From Candidatus Methanoperedens sp. (lineage in GTDB: Archaea; Halobacteriota; Methanosarcinia; Methanosarcinales; Methanoperedenaceae): a stretch of DNA of 64,000 nt. The position numbers and the translations under genes were made by a program. This document shows positions 13,946 to 23,897 of this stretch, piece by piece (the first letter of the stretch is position 1; every line of letters begins with the position of its first letter). The stretch covers positions 186,001 through 250,000 of the forward strand of contig VEPM01000001.1 in the NCBI GenBank assembly GCA_012026795.1, written 5' to 3'. Under the pieces are notes generated by a model. It ran no database searches. It was not told where the DNA came from and saw only the letters and a list, made by a program, of their open reading frames with translations.

Positions 13946-16135
13946 ATGGGCAGACGAAAGAAAATGGTTGAACATGTCACTGAACTGATGGATAAACCCG
14001 AGTTTATCAGAAACATCGGTACAGTTGCACATATAGACCATGGAAAAACAACATTCTCAGATAATCTACTTGCCGGTGCAGGCATGATCTCATCAGAACT
14101 GGCTGGCGAACAATTATTCATGGACTTTGATGAAGAAGAACAAAGACGTGGAATTACTATTGATTCTGCAACTGTTTCTATGGTGCATCAGTTTGAAGGT
14201 CAGGAATATCTCATCAACCTTATCGATACACCGGGTCACGTTGACTTTGGCGGCGACGTAACCCGCGCCATGAGGGCAGTGGACGGGGCGGTCGTTCTTG
14301 TTGATGCTGTCGAAGGTCCGATGCCGCAGACTGAAACAGTGCTGCGCCAGGCGCTCCGTGAAAACGTAACACCTATCCTTTTCATAAATAAGGTTGACCG
14401 GTTGATCAATGAGATAAAGCTTACACCCGCTGATATGCAAATGCGTCTGGGGCTTGTTATTGATAAGGTCAACAAGATCGTTAAAGGCCTGAAACCCAAC
14501 GAATATGATAAACTGAAGCTTGACCCTGCAATCGGCAAAGTTGCATTCGGATCAGCCTTAAATAACTGGGCTATAAGCATTCCTTATATGAAAAAGACCG
14601 GTGTCGGATTTAAGGAAATTATCGAATTTTGCCAGGCTGATAAGCAGAATGAACTTGCTATAAAATGTCCGCTCCATGTAGTAATGAATGATATGATCAT
14701 AAAATTCCTTCCAAGCCCAATCAAAGCACAGCAGGAACGAATAAAAGTAATATGGCATGGCGATAAGGAAAGCGAGATCGGGAAATCAATGATAAATGTT
14801 GACAGGAACGGTAAGATAGCTTTAATGATAACAGACATTACCACCGACCCGCATGCAGGTGAAGTAGCAAGCGGAAGGCTTTTCTCAGGTACTCTTGAAA
14901 GGGGCAAGGAAGTTTTCATTTCAGGAATGCCAAATGCGAACAGGATTCAGTCAGTGGGTCTTTTCATGGGTCCTGAGCGAATTGAGTGCGAGAAGATCCC
15001 TGCCGGAAATATCGTAGCAGTAACAGGTTTGACTGATGCGATCGTGGGGTCTACGGCATCAAGCGATAAAAGCATGACCCCATTTGAGAGCATAAGGCAT
15101 GTCAGCGAACCTGTGATGACTGTGGCTGTTGAAGCTAAACATATGAAAGACCTGCCAAAACTTGTTGAAGTATTAAGACAGGTCGCAAAAGAAGACCCGA
15201 CGCTCAAAGTAATGATAAACCAGGAAACTGGTGAGCATTTGCTTGCAGGGATGGGTGAACTTCATCTTGAGGTAGTTGCAGGCAGGATCAAGCGCGACAA
15301 ACATGTCGATATCACTACGTCCAAACCGCTTGTCGTATACAGGGAAACGATATCCGGCCATGCCGGTCCCGTTGAAGGGAAATCCCCGAACCGGCATAAC
15401 AGGTTCTATGTTGAAGTTGAACCTCTGTCCCCGGCCATAATTGAACTTATCAAGAACAATGAAATCTCAATGAGGCAGGGAGAAGTGGAGCGCAGGGACA
15501 TACTGATGAAAGCAGGAATGAGTAAGGACGAAGCCAAGAGTATTGCCCATATTTATGAAACAAATATGTATATAGATATGACCAAAGGCATCCAGTACCT
15601 GCATGAAACAATGGAATTGATTCTTGAAGGATTTGAAGAGGTCATGAAAGCCGGACCTTTATCACGTGAACCTGTAATGGGCGTTAAAGTAAAATTAATG
15701 GATGCAAAACTCCATGAAGATGCAGTTCACAGGGGACCTGCGCAGGTCATCCCTGCATCAAGACAGGCAATCCAGGCGGCAATGCTGATGGCCGGTGCCA
15801 CACTTCTTGAACCTTTCCAGAAAGTGTTCATCCATGTCCCGCATGACCAGATGGGAGGAGCTATGCGTGAGATGCAGGGCCGACGCGGCTCTATACTGGA
15901 TATGCAATCAGAAGGCGACATGACCATTATCGAATCCAAAGCACCTGTTGCACAATTATTCGGATTCTCCGGGGATATCCGCTCGGCTACTGAAGGCAGG
16001 GCCATGTGGAGTACGGAATTTGTCGGATTTGAACCGATTCCCGGGAACATGCTTAATGAGATAGTGATGGGCATAAGGCAAAGGAAAGGACTTAAACTCG
16101 AAATGCCTAAACCGAGTGATTTCATAAGTCCGTGA
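13946..16135 (+). CDS. fusA: Elongation factor 2 (EF-2)
   Basis: EF-2, 729 residues, the translocation GTPase of archaeal ribosomes. The GTP-binding motifs are intact: G1 AHIDHGKTT near residue 28, G3 DTPGHVDF, G4 NKVD. The domain IV tip has [12 protein letters not shown], where the first His (about residue 595) is the site modified to diphthamide in archaea and eukaryotes. It is followed closely by tuf and rps10. A GAGGT ribosome binding site precedes the ATG. Confidence 0.98.
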   Translation: MGRRKKMVEHVTELMDKPEFIRNIGTVAHIDHGKTTFSDNLLAGAGMISSELAGEQLFMDFDEEEQRRGITIDSATVSMVHQFEGQEYLINLIDTPGHVDFGGDVTRAMRAVDGAVVLVDAVEGPMPQTETVLRQALRENVTPILFINKVDRLINEIKLTPADMQMRLGLVIDKVNKIVKGLKPNEYDKLKLDPAIGKVAFGSALNNWAISIPYMKKTGVGFKEIIEFCQADKQNELAIKCPLHVVMNDMIIKFLPSPIKAQQERIKVIWHGDKESEIGKSMINVDRNGKIALMITDITTDPHAGEVASGRLFSGTLERGKEVFISGMPNANRIQSVGLFMGPERIECEKIPAGNIVAVTGLTDAIVGSTASSDKSMTPFESIRHVSEPVMTVAVEAKHMKDLPKLVEVLRQVAKEDPTLKVMINQETGEHLLAGMGELHLEVVAGRIKRDKHVDITTSKPLVVYRETISGHAGPVEGKSPNRHNRFYVEVEPLSPAIIELIKNNEISMRQGEVERRDILMKAGMSKDEAKSIAHIYETNMYIDMTKGIQYLHETMELILEGFEEVMKAGPLSREPVMGVKVKLMDAKLHEDAVHRGPAQVIPASRQAIQAAMLMAGATLLEPFQKVFIHVPHDQMGGAMREMQGRRGSILDMQSEGDMTIIESKAPVAQLFGFSGDIRSATEGRAMWSTEFVGFEPIPGNMLNEIVMGIRQRKGLKLEMPKPSDFISP

Positions 16136-16209
16136 TGAACGGAAGGTTTAAAAACAAAAACAACAATACGAAGACAAAACATCTTCAATAAATATAAAGG
16201 AGAAATATT

Positions 16210-17478
16210 ATGGCAGAGAAACCACATTTAAATTTAGCAGTTATCGGGCATATCGACCATGGAAAATCAACTCTCGTAGGAAGATTAATGTTTGAAACTG
16301 GTGCTGTACCGCCGCATATTATAGAGAAATATAGAGAAGAAGCAAAAGCGAAAGGTAAGGAATCCTTCGTTTTTGCATGGGTCATGGACTCACTTAAGGA
16401 AGAGAGGGACAGGGGTATCACAATAGACGTTGCCCACCAGCGATTTGATACTGCAAAATATTATTTTACAGTCGTGGACTGTCCCGGTCACAGGGACTTC
16501 GTAAAGAACATGATCACAGGCGCTTCACAGGCTGATGCTGCAATTCTTGTAGTCGCAGGCAAAGAAGGCGTCCAGTCACAGACAAAAGAACACGTATTCC
16601 TTTCAAGAACCCTGGGTATTAACCAGTTGATCATAGCCATCAACAAAATGGACGAAGTCAACTATGATAAAGCCCGATATGATGCGGTAAAATCCGATGT
16701 TAGCACACTTCTTAAAATGGTGGGTTATAAGCCGGATGAATTGAATTTTATCCCCACATCAGCGTTTAAGGGCGATAACCTTGCAAAACCGAGTGAGAAT
16801 ACTAAATGGTACACAGGACCGACTCTACTTGCAGCTCTTGATATGTTGAAACTGCCAGAGAAGCCCACATCATTACCACTTCGTATCCCGGTCCAGGATG
16901 CTTACACAATTTCCGGTATCGGAACAGTTCCGGTGGGCAGGGTTGAAACCGGAGTGATGAGACCTGGAGATAAAATAATATTCATGCCGGCCAAAGCAGT
17001 CGGTGAAGTCAAATCCATTGAAATGCATCACCAGGAAATAAAAGAAGCGGTTCCTGGAGATAACATCGGATGGAACGTAAGGGGTGTTGAGAAGAAAGAT
17101 ATAAGGCGCGGAGACGTCTGCGGACCTGTTGCCAAACCGCCGACTGTTGCTGAAGAATTCACAGCGCAGATTGTTGTATTGCAGCATCCGTCAGCAATTT
17201 CGATTGGTTATACCCCGGTTCTGCACTGCCATACAGCACAGGTTGCAGGAACGATCACAGCAATATTAAAGAAACTTGATCCAAAGACCGGCCAGACAGC
17301 AGCTGAAAATCCCGATTTCATAAAAGCCGGGGATGCAGCTATCGTGACAATCAAACCTGCAAAACCGTTGTGTATCGAAAAGGTAAAAGATATCCCGCAG
17401 CTCGGCCGCTTTGCGATCCGGGATATGGGAATGACAATTGCCGCAGGAATGGTACAGGACATTAAAGCGAGAATATAA
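16210..17478 (+). CDS. tuf: Elongation factor 1-alpha (aEF1A, EF-Tu homologue)
   Basis: This 422-residue GTPase delivers aminoacyl-tRNA to the ribosome. G1 is GHIDHGKST near residue 14, G3 is DCPGHRDF and G4 is NKMD; the two beta-barrel domains follow. The ATG has an AAGGAGA site upstream. The 74-bp gap from fusA contains a possible TATA-like TTTAAAAA. The same protein is the partner of pelota (pelA in this window) in ribosome rescue and of the EF-1B exchange factor encoded at 53084. Confidence 0.98.
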   Translation: MAEKPHLNLAVIGHIDHGKSTLVGRLMFETGAVPPHIIEKYREEAKAKGKESFVFAWVMDSLKEERDRGITIDVAHQRFDTAKYYFTVVDCPGHRDFVKNMITGASQADAAILVVAGKEGVQSQTKEHVFLSRTLGINQLIIAINKMDEVNYDKARYDAVKSDVSTLLKMVGYKPDELNFIPTSAFKGDNLAKPSENTKWYTGPTLLAALDMLKLPEKPTSLPLRIPVQDAYTISGIGTVPVGRVETGVMRPGDKIIFMPAKAVGEVKSIEMHHQEIKEAVPGDNIGWNVRGVEKKDIRRGDVCGPVAKPPTVAEEFTAQIVVLQHPSAISIGYTPVLHCHTAQVAGTITAILKKLDPKTGQTAAENPDFIKAGDAAIVTIKPAKPLCIEKVKDIPQLGRFAIRDMGMTIAAGMVQDIKARI

Positions 17479-17510
17479 TATTCTCACTTTTTCTCAAAAC
17501 GGTGTTATTT

Positions 17511-17822
17511 ATGGTACAGAAAGCAAGAATACGTTTATCCGGGACAAGTCCTGTTACTCTTGACGGAATATGTTCACAGGTGAAAGATATAGCAGTTAAG
17601 ACAGGAGTAAGCATTTGCGGCCCGGTTCCCCTCCCAACCAAGAAATTAGTAGTGCCGTGCAGGAAAAGCCCTGATGGCGAAGGAAGTGCGACATGGGACC
17701 ACTGGGAAATGAGAGTCCATAAGAGACTTATCGACCTTGATGCTGACGAAAGGGCACTGCGGCAGTTAATGCGCATACAGGTTCCCAAAGATATCAGCAT
17801 TGAGATCGTTCTTACGAGTTAA
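17511..17822 (+). CDS. rps10: 30S ribosomal protein S10
   Basis: Archaeal S10 of about 103 residues ([14 protein letters not shown] start). The conserved GPVPLPTKK loop and the [14 protein letters not shown] block are present. The frame opens slightly upstream at 17502, but the ATG at 17511 with a GGTG site fits the family. It closes the fusA-tuf-rps10 unit. Confidence 0.96.
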   Translation: MVQKARIRLSGTSPVTLDGICSQVKDIAVKTGVSICGPVPLPTKKLVVPCRKSPDGEGSATWDHWEMRVHKRLIDLDADERALRQLMRIQVPKDISIEIVLTS

Positions 17823-17833
17823 TTTTTTTAACT
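17817..17833 (+). terminator. T-rich hairpin at the end of rps10
   Basis: AGTTAA and TTAACT flank a five-T loop and overlap the rps10 stop codon. More T-rich runs follow near 17840-17880. Archaeal termination favours T tracts, so this is a plausible end for the fusA operon. The 340-bp gap 17823-18163 otherwise holds A/T-rich sequence and the pilin-operon promoter; I see no gene in it. Confidence 0.4.
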
Positions 17834-18088
17834 GTCCTCTTTTAAATATATTATTTATTTTTTCTTTGCAGATTTTTATTTAATCACAAATCATATAACC
17901 ATCTAAATACCAAATTGCGTTACGGATTCAACAGGATTCTTTTATAGTAATCATCATTGAATTAATGACAATGTATTTACCGCCATAAGTCTTTTGTATA
18001 AGCATTGTATGATAAGTATGCTGATGATGAAATATGGACATGCTTAGTTGCGGACAGTTAGAGCAATATTGGACAATCGAGTTTAGCA

Positions 18089-18115
18089 CCTCTAAATATT
18101 CAGTATATATAGAGG
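18089..18115 (+). promoter_or_regulatory. TATA element inside an inverted repeat, upstream of the pilin-like operon
   Basis: TATATAT at 18104-18110 lies about 55 bases before the first gene of the operon. It is framed by CCTCTA (18089-18094) and TAGAGG (18110-18115), an exact inverted repeat that would put a bound dimeric regulator on the TATA box. Two further GAGG/CCTC palindromes follow at 18112-18119 and 18131-18141. The promoter role is inferred from spacing. Confidence 0.5.
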
Positions 18116-18163
18116 CCTCCTCGCATTTTGTCCTCAGAGGAGCAACTTTCATAAGGAGGGGCA

Positions 18164-18694
18164 ATGAAAATAATTAACTTTTTAAAAAACGATAATGCCC
18201 AGGTAAATATAGATTATATGGCAGGGATCGGAATATTTCTCCTTTCAGTTTTTTTTGTTTTTCAGTTCATTAATAGCATATTTACTCCCTTTCAGTCAAG
18301 CTCTGACCAGGTTACACTTGCTGCGGACAGGGCAGGAACCGTACTTGTTGAACGAATGCTTCATTCAGAAAAATCAAGTGAATTAAATGTTATTGACCAG
18401 GATAAATTATATTATTTCAATAATACGAAATTAAATTATTCAAACCCGGCCAACTATAATGCCGCACTTCTGGAAATTGGTTTATCCAGCGTTGAATCCG
18501 CGTTTAATATGAATGTAACAGTTGCGTACCTGAACGGAACTATTATGAATCAATATGGCACCGGTTTTCCATTACTGAGCGGTCCAGCTCTTCCCGGAAC
18601 AACTGATATCGGGCAAATTAAACGTATAGTATTGATCATAAATTCCTCTACCGGATATAATGAAACAGCTATCCTCTCAGTAAGGGTGTGGTAA
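18164..18694 (+). CDS. Type IV pilin-like protein 1 of a six-gene operon
   Basis: This 176-residue protein has a short charged N-terminus followed by AQVNIDYMAGIGIFLL and one long hydrophobic helix (about residues 18-40), the layout of archaeal class III (type IV pilin-like) signal sequences. The remainder is polar, rich in Asn and Ser, and predicted outside the cell. A strong AGGAGGGG site precedes the ATG. Similar small proteins occur in clusters in haloarchaea and methanogens as domains of unknown function. It probably supplies a minor pilin or pseudopilin; no secretion ATPase or prepilin peptidase is nearby. Confidence 0.65.
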   Translation: MKIINFLKNDNAQVNIDYMAGIGIFLLSVFFVFQFINSIFTPFQSSSDQVTLAADRAGTVLVERMLHSEKSSELNVIDQDKLYYFNNTKLNYSNPANYNAALLEIGLSSVESAFNMNVTVAYLNGTIMNQYGTGFPLLSGPALPGTTDIGQIKRIVLIINSSTGYNETAILSVRVW

Positions 18695-18696
18695 TT

Positions 18697-19284
18697 GTGT
18701 TAGATGAAAAAGGCCAGATGCATACACTGGAAGGAGTAGCCGCTGCCACAATAATGCTTCTTGTTATTGTATATGCAATAGATGCAACTTCAATGACACC
18801 GCTTACTTCTTCAACAGCGAACGTTCACGTGGAAACTGAGCTTCAGGTACTCGGCCAGGATATTTTAGGGGCACTTGATTACGCTGAACCCGGATATAAT
18901 TCAAAGTTAAAGAATGATGTACTGGACTGGAATGGCAAAGAATATACCTGGGACGGAACAAAATATATGGAAAAGGGGAATGCTTCTTACCCTCAAAACA
19001 ATCTTACAAATAATCTAACCAACAGCCTCAACTATACTCTGACAACGCAGGGAATTGCGCATAGTGTGGAACTGACTTTTCTTAGGAACAACGGAACTTC
19101 TTTATTAACCCAGAAAATGATTTACAATGGGAATCCTTCAGACAATGCCGTGATAATTTCAAGGAAAATCGTATTACATAACAGTGATAACCCAAATAAG
19201 AATAATATTCTGTTAACAGATATCGATCCCTCAACCGACCTTTATAATATTGTTGATGTCAAACTTGTTTTATGGAGGATGTGA
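18697..19284 (+). CDS. Type IV pilin-like protein 2
   Basis: About 195 residues. The N-terminus DEKGQMHTLEGVAAATIMLL carries a hydrophobic helix of about 20 residues preceded by a charged segment with a Glu close to its start, as in type IV pilin-like proteins. The rest is Asn/Thr-rich with many N-glycosylation sequons. Two GTG codons are possible starts (18688 and 18697); the second has GGGTG 8 bases upstream and keeps the N-terminus short, so it is preferred. It lies directly behind the first pilin-like gene and overlaps the next one. Confidence 0.6.
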   Translation: MLDEKGQMHTLEGVAAATIMLLVIVYAIDATSMTPLTSSTANVHVETELQVLGQDILGALDYAEPGYNSKLKNDVLDWNGKEYTWDGTKYMEKGNASYPQNNLTNNLTNSLNYTLTTQGIAHSVELTFLRNNGTSLLTQKMIYNGNPSDNAVIISRKIVLHNSDNPNKNNILLTDIDPSTDLYNIVDVKLVLWRM

Positions 19285-20036
19285 TGGGAATAATAGAAAA
19301 TGAGCGCGCCCAGTTTATGCTTCTTGCAGGCTTTATCGTTGCGATCGGTCTTGTTATTGCCACGGTTATGCTCAATAATATAATATTTGAAAGCAATATG
19401 GCCGGGGAAGCAGGAGGCGACTCCATAAAATATGATGTGGTGAACCTTATGCGTATAAGCGGGGATGAAATAAAAAGCGCATACAGGAATGTAACTGCAA
19501 CAGGACAAAATCCTGCACTGAAGGTTACAAATTTTACAAACCAAATGCAAAATTTTAGTGGGAACTTATCGAAAATTTATGCGCTGCATGGTGAAGTCGT
19601 GAACTTGAGCCCGGATATAAGCAACTGGAACAACACACGCTATGCAAATTTCACAGATAATGGAACTGCAAACGGCGCAGCGAACTGGACAGTCATTGAA
19701 AATGTTAAAAATTCGAACATAACGATTAATGTAACTACAATTTCATCCCCTTTTAACATAAGTATTACCAGTTCAACCTCATCATGGAAAATAAACTTCA
19801 TCACCCCTGAAAATCGCACAATTACTAACAGTCAAATCATAGCAAATGTAACCACCCAGCCATATAAAATATCATTTATAAATGGTGGGAATGTGTCTGG
19901 CAGATTTAACATCACAGGTACAAGTAATAATATACCCTTCATCCGCGCCCGTGATTACGTCTTGAACGCCACAATAATTCTTTCTACCAGCGATATGCGC
20001 GCCAATATCACTATTCCTGTTTCAGTGCCGTGGTGA
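19284..20036 (+). CDS. Type IV pilin-like protein 3
   Basis: About 250 residues. It starts MGIIENERAQFMLLAGFIVA, with the charged head and single hydrophobic helix seen throughout the operon, followed by a long Asn/Thr-rich outer domain with many NxS/T sequons. The ATG at 19284 is chosen because GGAGG at 19274-19278 precedes it and it overlaps the previous stop by one base. The function is inferred only from architecture and context. Confidence 0.6.
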   Translation: MGIIENERAQFMLLAGFIVAIGLVIATVMLNNIIFESNMAGEAGGDSIKYDVVNLMRISGDEIKSAYRNVTATGQNPALKVTNFTNQMQNFSGNLSKIYALHGEVVNLSPDISNWNNTRYANFTDNGTANGAANWTVIENVKNSNITINVTTISSPFNISITSSTSSWKINFITPENRTITNSQIIANVTTQPYKISFINGGNVSGRFNITGTSNNIPFIRARDYVLNATIILSTSDMRANITIPVSVPW

Positions 20037-20040
20037 TAAT

Positions 20041-20505
20041 ATGAAAATAAAAAAACTACCCGAAAATGAGGATGCAGTATCTATCACAATTGGTTTTATT
20101 CTCATGTTCTCAATTACAGTGCTGGTTTTCTCCGGGATTGTTCTTTCTTTTTATACTCTCTCGCAGAACTCAAAAGAAACAGCGATGAAAGCAAGTTTTG
20201 ATATCCTGGGAAGTGGATTTGCAGCAAGGGTAACTTCTATGGATATCCTGTTAAATATAACAGGATCATACGGAGGTACTGTAAATGAGCTCGAATATGA
20301 TTTTTCAATTCCTGCATCCATTGCGGGTGAGAGCTATACTATCAATATAATCCGCGAAAAGATATTCATGAACGCGGAAAATGATGCTATGGCCTGGATA
20401 CCATTTAATTCTTCTTATATTATAAATGAGCAGATATACAGCAACATCCAGGACTATACACTCTGGTACGATAACAACAATAAATCAATGAAAATAAAAC
20501 AATGA
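20041..20505 (+). CDS. Type IV pilin-like protein 4
   Basis: A 154-residue protein starting MKIKKLPENEDAVSITIGFI. The EDAVSxxIG segment followed by a hydrophobic helix closely resembles the archaeal pilin/archaellin N-terminal pattern, where cleavage falls before the hydrophobic stretch. The C-terminal domain is short and beta-rich in appearance. It starts four bases after the previous stop, and its own end overlaps the next gene by ATGA. Confidence 0.65.
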   Translation: MKIKKLPENEDAVSITIGFILMFSITVLVFSGIVLSFYTLSQNSKETAMKASFDILGSGFAARVTSMDILLNITGSYGGTVNELEYDFSIPASIAGESYTINIIREKIFMNAENDAMAWIPFNSSYIINEQIYSNIQDYTLWYDNNNKSMKIKQ

Positions 20506-21245
20506 ATAACAAAAAATTTCTTTCCTCTGAAGATGCAGTCTCTGAAGTAGTTGACTTTGTCACTATCCTTGGTTTACTGGTGTTATCCATCGGACTCATA
20601 GGACTGGCAGGATATCCCATCGTGAAAAATGCCCAGGAAGCAAACCATATAGAAAATACAAAGCAGAGTTTTATTGTACTTGCGAATAATATCAATAAAG
20701 TTGTGATGGGGCAGGCGCCTTCTCAGAGCGTAGAGCTGAAAATGTACGGTGGGTCGCTAAGCGTTACGGGAGATAGTTTCATCAATATTACAGCAATAAA
20801 TTCGACAAATGAAAATGTTACCCTGATAGACAGGCAGGTGCGAAGCATTGAAAGTGTGGTAGGTGAAACCATCGTCGCTTATGAAAGCACAGGTGTATGG
20901 GCCATGTACCCAAATGGCAATACGGTCCTTGTTTCAAAACCTCTCATTACTAATCAGAGTAAAACGCTTATTATTCCTGTTGTGGCAATAGGCGGAACTT
21001 CGTCTATAGGCGGCAGCGGTATGAGCAGGGTTACAGCCAGGGGTATACCGAATGTAAATACCTATAAAAATGTGAGCAATATCAGTATAACGATAAATAG
21101 CACTTATTCAAATGGGTGGAAGAATTATTTCACTAATGTTATAGCCTGGAGTTCCTGTTCTTCGGATGAATGCACTGCAATACTTGAAATGAAAAATATT
21201 GATGTCTTTATAATAAATATCCAGCTGGATACGGAGGTAGAATGA
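20502..21245 (+). CDS. Type IV pilin-like protein 5
   Basis: A 247-residue protein whose N-terminus (SSEDAVSEVVDFVTILGLL) again has the charged head, AVSEV box and long hydrophobic helix. The outer domain contains WAMYPNGNTVLVS, nearly repeated in the next gene as WAQYPDGGTVMLS, so genes 5 and 6 are paralogues made by duplication. It is coupled to both neighbours by ATGA overlaps. Confidence 0.65.
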   Translation: MNNKKFLSSEDAVSEVVDFVTILGLLVLSIGLIGLAGYPIVKNAQEANHIENTKQSFIVLANNINKVVMGQAPSQSVELKMYGGSLSVTGDSFINITAINSTNENVTLIDRQVRSIESVVGETIVAYESTGVWAMYPNGNTVLVSKPLITNQSKTLIIPVVAIGGTSSIGGSGMSRVTARGIPNVNTYKNVSNISITINSTYSNGWKNYFTNVIAWSSCSSDECTAILEMKNIDVFIINIQLDTEVE

Positions 21246-22531
21246 AACTTTTTTATTCTGAAAGAGCAGAGGCAGAAGTTATCGGCCATATAATTATCCT
21301 GGCTATTACTATTCTTGGAATAGGCATGATAACCCTGTTCGGCGTGCCTGCGATTTACAACTTAGAAGATATGGCAAATTCCAAGAATGTGGAACAGGCC
21401 TTCACTGTACTTGACTCACGTGCGAGCAGGGTAACATTGGGCGATTCACCGCTTCAGGTAACAAATATTGAACCTGGCGGAGGCACAGTGACTGTCGAGC
21501 CGAACAGCTCCAGGAATCCGAGTTATATTGTTATAAACAGCAGTGATTTTAATTTCACTATTCCTATGGGGAGAATAAAATATACTCTTGAAGACAGGAT
21601 AGTATCTTATGAGGGCGGCGGTGTATGGGCTCAATATCCAGACGGCGGCACAGTTATGCTTTCTCCCCCTGAATTCCATTATAATGGCTGGACATTAACG
21701 CTTCCTGTAATTAATGTAAGCGGCAATGCGTCTTTTGCGGGAGAAGGAACTACAGTGGTTTCCATCAAGAAAATAACGCCCATAATAAAGTATCCCAATG
21801 CGAGTTCAGGAATGGTGAATCCAGTAAACGGAAGTAAAAATGGAAAAGTTAATGTCAATATAAAAAGTGATTATTATAAATCATGGGCTGATTATGCCAG
21901 AACCCTGAGTTATACAAATGTTTCAGTTGATGATAGAAATAAGACCGCTATTATTGTTCTTGAAGTTTTATCCCCGATGGGAACTTTTTCCTTACCTGCT
22001 GGTGAGATCACAATGAGGAATATCAATACAAGCAATCCGACTCCAGTAAATAATTTTTCAGTTAATCTTTTCGATAGCCAAATGAATAAACTTAATAACA
22101 TGGATTGGGAGATTTATGCAATAAATGGTACCAATAAACTGGAATTGGATGTAGAAAAAGATGGAAATAATTTTATGATCAAAATAGAATTTAATTCATC
22201 CAGTGGAGAGGAAGAATGGAAAGGATGCCTGTTGTGCGGAGGAGTCAGTAGTTGGCCAAACTCTATAAATGTTGATTTCCTTAATAAAAGTATGAATCTT
22301 ACAACAAGTGATACTTTGAATACCTGGCCGGGTTCGGGAAATAGTCGCAGTGTTTATGATATTTTCCAGCATTATCTCACTTTTATGGGATCTGATGTCA
22401 CTTTCATCACTGATGAAAGCCGAAAAGTAGATTATTCAAAATCGCAGTTAACACTTAACTACGACCCCGGCCCCGGCGCTCTCACCTACCTGCACGTCAC
22501 GGAGAACAGGGCTGATGTTGTGATAAGTTGA
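21242..22531 (+). CDS. Type IV pilin-like protein 6 (long paralogue)
   Basis: At 429 residues this is the largest member of the operon. It starts MKLFYSERAEAEVIGHIIIL; the RAxxEVIG motif followed by hydrophobic residues is the classical archaeal pilin signature. The first 200 residues are paralogous to the preceding protein. The extra C-terminal part includes CLLCGG, a possible disulfide or metal site, and many Asn sequons. Being last and longest it may be the tip or adhesin subunit, but this is inference. Confidence 0.65.
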   Translation: MKLFYSERAEAEVIGHIIILAITILGIGMITLFGVPAIYNLEDMANSKNVEQAFTVLDSRASRVTLGDSPLQVTNIEPGGGTVTVEPNSSRNPSYIVINSSDFNFTIPMGRIKYTLEDRIVSYEGGGVWAQYPDGGTVMLSPPEFHYNGWTLTLPVINVSGNASFAGEGTTVVSIKKITPIIKYPNASSGMVNPVNGSKNGKVNVNIKSDYYKSWADYARTLSYTNVSVDDRNKTAIIVLEVLSPMGTFSLPAGEITMRNINTSNPTPVNNFSVNLFDSQMNKLNNMDWEIYAINGTNKLELDVEKDGNNFMIKIEFNSSSGEEEWKGCLLCGGVSSWPNSINVDFLNKSMNLTTSDTLNTWPGSGNSRSVYDIFQHYLTFMGSDVTFITDESRKVDYSKSQLTLNYDPGPGALTYLHVTENRADVVIS

Positions 22532-22584
22532 TTTAAAAAAGTATATCTAAAAAAATTACTTCATTAGGGTCAAGGGATAGAGAA

Positions 22585-23868
22585 CGCCAGCCCTTTAGAA
22601 GAACTGGATGAATCCATACCCCCTTGAATACTTTCACTTCCCTCTCCTAAAGCATATATCCTGCTATACTGAAACAGGAAACAGCATGAGAAAAACTTAC
22701 CAATTCAGATTATACCCGAATAAGAATCAGGAAGTTAAGCTGAATAGTACACTTTCCACATGCCGACGCCTGTACAACGATTCTCTGGCTGAACGAAAAC
22801 TACAGGCGGAGCTTAACAGGTTAAGACGAGAATTTGACGTTTGTCCCTGGGGAAAACCTGAATGGATAAGCTGTTATGAACAACAAAAAGCAACGGCAGC
22901 CAACAAAACATCCTATCAAAAAGAAGTTTTTTCTCAGGTACTACAAAATGTTCTCAAAAGAGTGGATAGAAGTTTCAAGAATTTTTTCAATGGCTTTGGT
23001 TATCCGAGATTTCAGGGAAGGAATAGGTACAATTCATTCACATACCCACAGTCCGGATTTGGAATTGAAAATGGGAAAATCATCCTTTCAAAAATCGGAG
23101 CTATCAAGCTAATTCAGCATCGAGAGATAGAAGGAAAGATAAAGACCTGTACGATTAAAAAGGATATTGACCAATGGTATGTCACTTTTTCAGTAGAAAT
23201 GGATGATCCTATACCTGTTGAAATCAAAAACGAAATTGGGGTAGATGTAGGTCTTTACTCTTTGCTCAGACTGAGCAACGATGATAGAATAGAACCGCCT
23301 GAGTTCCTGAGAGAATCAGAAAAGAAATTATCAAGACGACAGATAAGGCTTTCGCGGAAAAAGAAAGGAAGCCATAACAGGAAAAAACAGACCAAGATCG
23401 TAGCTAAAACTCATCGGGCGATCAGGAATCAGAGAAATGATTTTGCTCACAAGATAAGCAGGATGCTTGTCAATAAGTATGATAAAATTGTTTTTGAGGA
23501 TTTGCAGATACAAAACATGATGCAGAACCACCATATTGCCAAATCCATAGCCGATGCAGGATGGTATCAACTGATCCAATTGACGACTTTCAAGGCAGAA
23601 TGTGCCGGAAAAATCGTTGAGCAGATCAATCCGAAAGGAACATCACAGAATTGCAGTGGATGTGGTAATCCAGTACCTAAAGACCTGAAAGTTCGGATAC
23701 ATTCATGTCCTTTCTGTGGTCTTGTTCTGGATAGGGATACTAATGCTGCAAGAAATATATTAGCAAGATCAAAAAGTACCGCAGGAACTGCGGGAATTAA
23801 CGCTTGTCCGAGTGGACTCAATAGAGCCATGATGACGCAAGACACGCAAGCCCTTTAGGTTGCGTAGT
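22585..23868 (+). mobile_element. tnpB-only IS200/IS605-type (IS1341-like) element, approximate ends
   Basis: The element holds a single tnpB gene without tnpA. The ends are not certain. The 10-mer AGCCCTTTAG occurs at 22589-22598 and again at 23849-23858, and at each side it lies in the loop of a small hairpin (CCAG/CTGG on the left, ACGCAA/TTGCGT at 23844-23865 on the right). Such subterminal hairpins are typical of this family. No target duplication is expected for these elements. The right end stops next to the rpl11 stop codon at 23869. Confidence 0.45.
22686..23858 (+). CDS. tnpB: TnpB, RNA-guided DNA endonuclease of IS200/IS605-type elements
   Basis: This 390-residue protein starts MRKTYQFRLYPNKNQEVKLN, the usual TnpB N-terminal helix-turn-helix region. 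The RuvC catalytic residues are all visible: Asp in IGVDVGLYS (about 187), Glu in IVFEDLQIQNM (about 271) and Asp in LDRDTNAARN (about 350). A four-cysteine zinc finger (CSGCGN ... CPFCG) lies before the last motif. It therefore looks intact and active. The ATG at 22686 has AGGAAAC upstream; the frame is open further, but the family start fits here. TnpB proteins are guided by an RNA made from the element's right end. Confidence 0.93.
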   Translation: MRKTYQFRLYPNKNQEVKLNSTLSTCRRLYNDSLAERKLQAELNRLRREFDVCPWGKPEWISCYEQQKATAANKTSYQKEVFSQVLQNVLKRVDRSFKNFFNGFGYPRFQGRNRYNSFTYPQSGFGIENGKIILSKIGAIKLIQHREIEGKIKTCTIKKDIDQWYVTFSVEMDDPIPVEIKNEIGVDVGLYSLLRLSNDDRIEPPEFLRESEKKLSRRQIRLSRKKKGSHNRKKQTKIVAKTHRAIRNQRNDFAHKISRMLVNKYDKIVFEDLQIQNMMQNHHIAKSIADAGWYQLIQLTTFKAECAGKIVEQINPKGTSQNCSGCGNPVPKDLKVRIHSCPFCGLVLDRDTNAARNILARSKSTAGTAGINACPSGLNRAMMTQDTQAL

Positions 23869-23897
23869 TCACTTCGGCTCGGAGAATTCCGAGTCGA
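23844..23897 (+). ncRNA. Possible guide (omega) RNA scaffold and hairpins at the tnpB 3' end
   Basis: Two hairpins follow each other: ACGCAA/TTGCGT with a 10-nt loop (23844-23865), spanning the tnpB stop codon, and TCGGCTCGGA/TCCGAGTCGA with a GAAT loop (23874-23897), whose single mismatch becomes a G-U pair in RNA. The second lies inside the last codons of rpl11 on the other strand. TnpB guide RNAs typically cover the gene's 3' end and the element's right end. The boundary and the RNA itself are inference. Confidence 0.35.

Noticed and set aside
13742-14041. Reverse frame of 99 codons across the fusA start, and a Gln/Asn/Tyr-rich frame in the same place
   Set aside because: It overlaps the start of EF-2 and its promoter and has no supporting site. 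The Q/N-rich frame has no start codon.
17928-18164. Reverse frame of 78 codons in the gap before the pilin-like operon
   Set aside because: It overlaps the operon promoter, has no ribosome binding site and no recognisable pattern.
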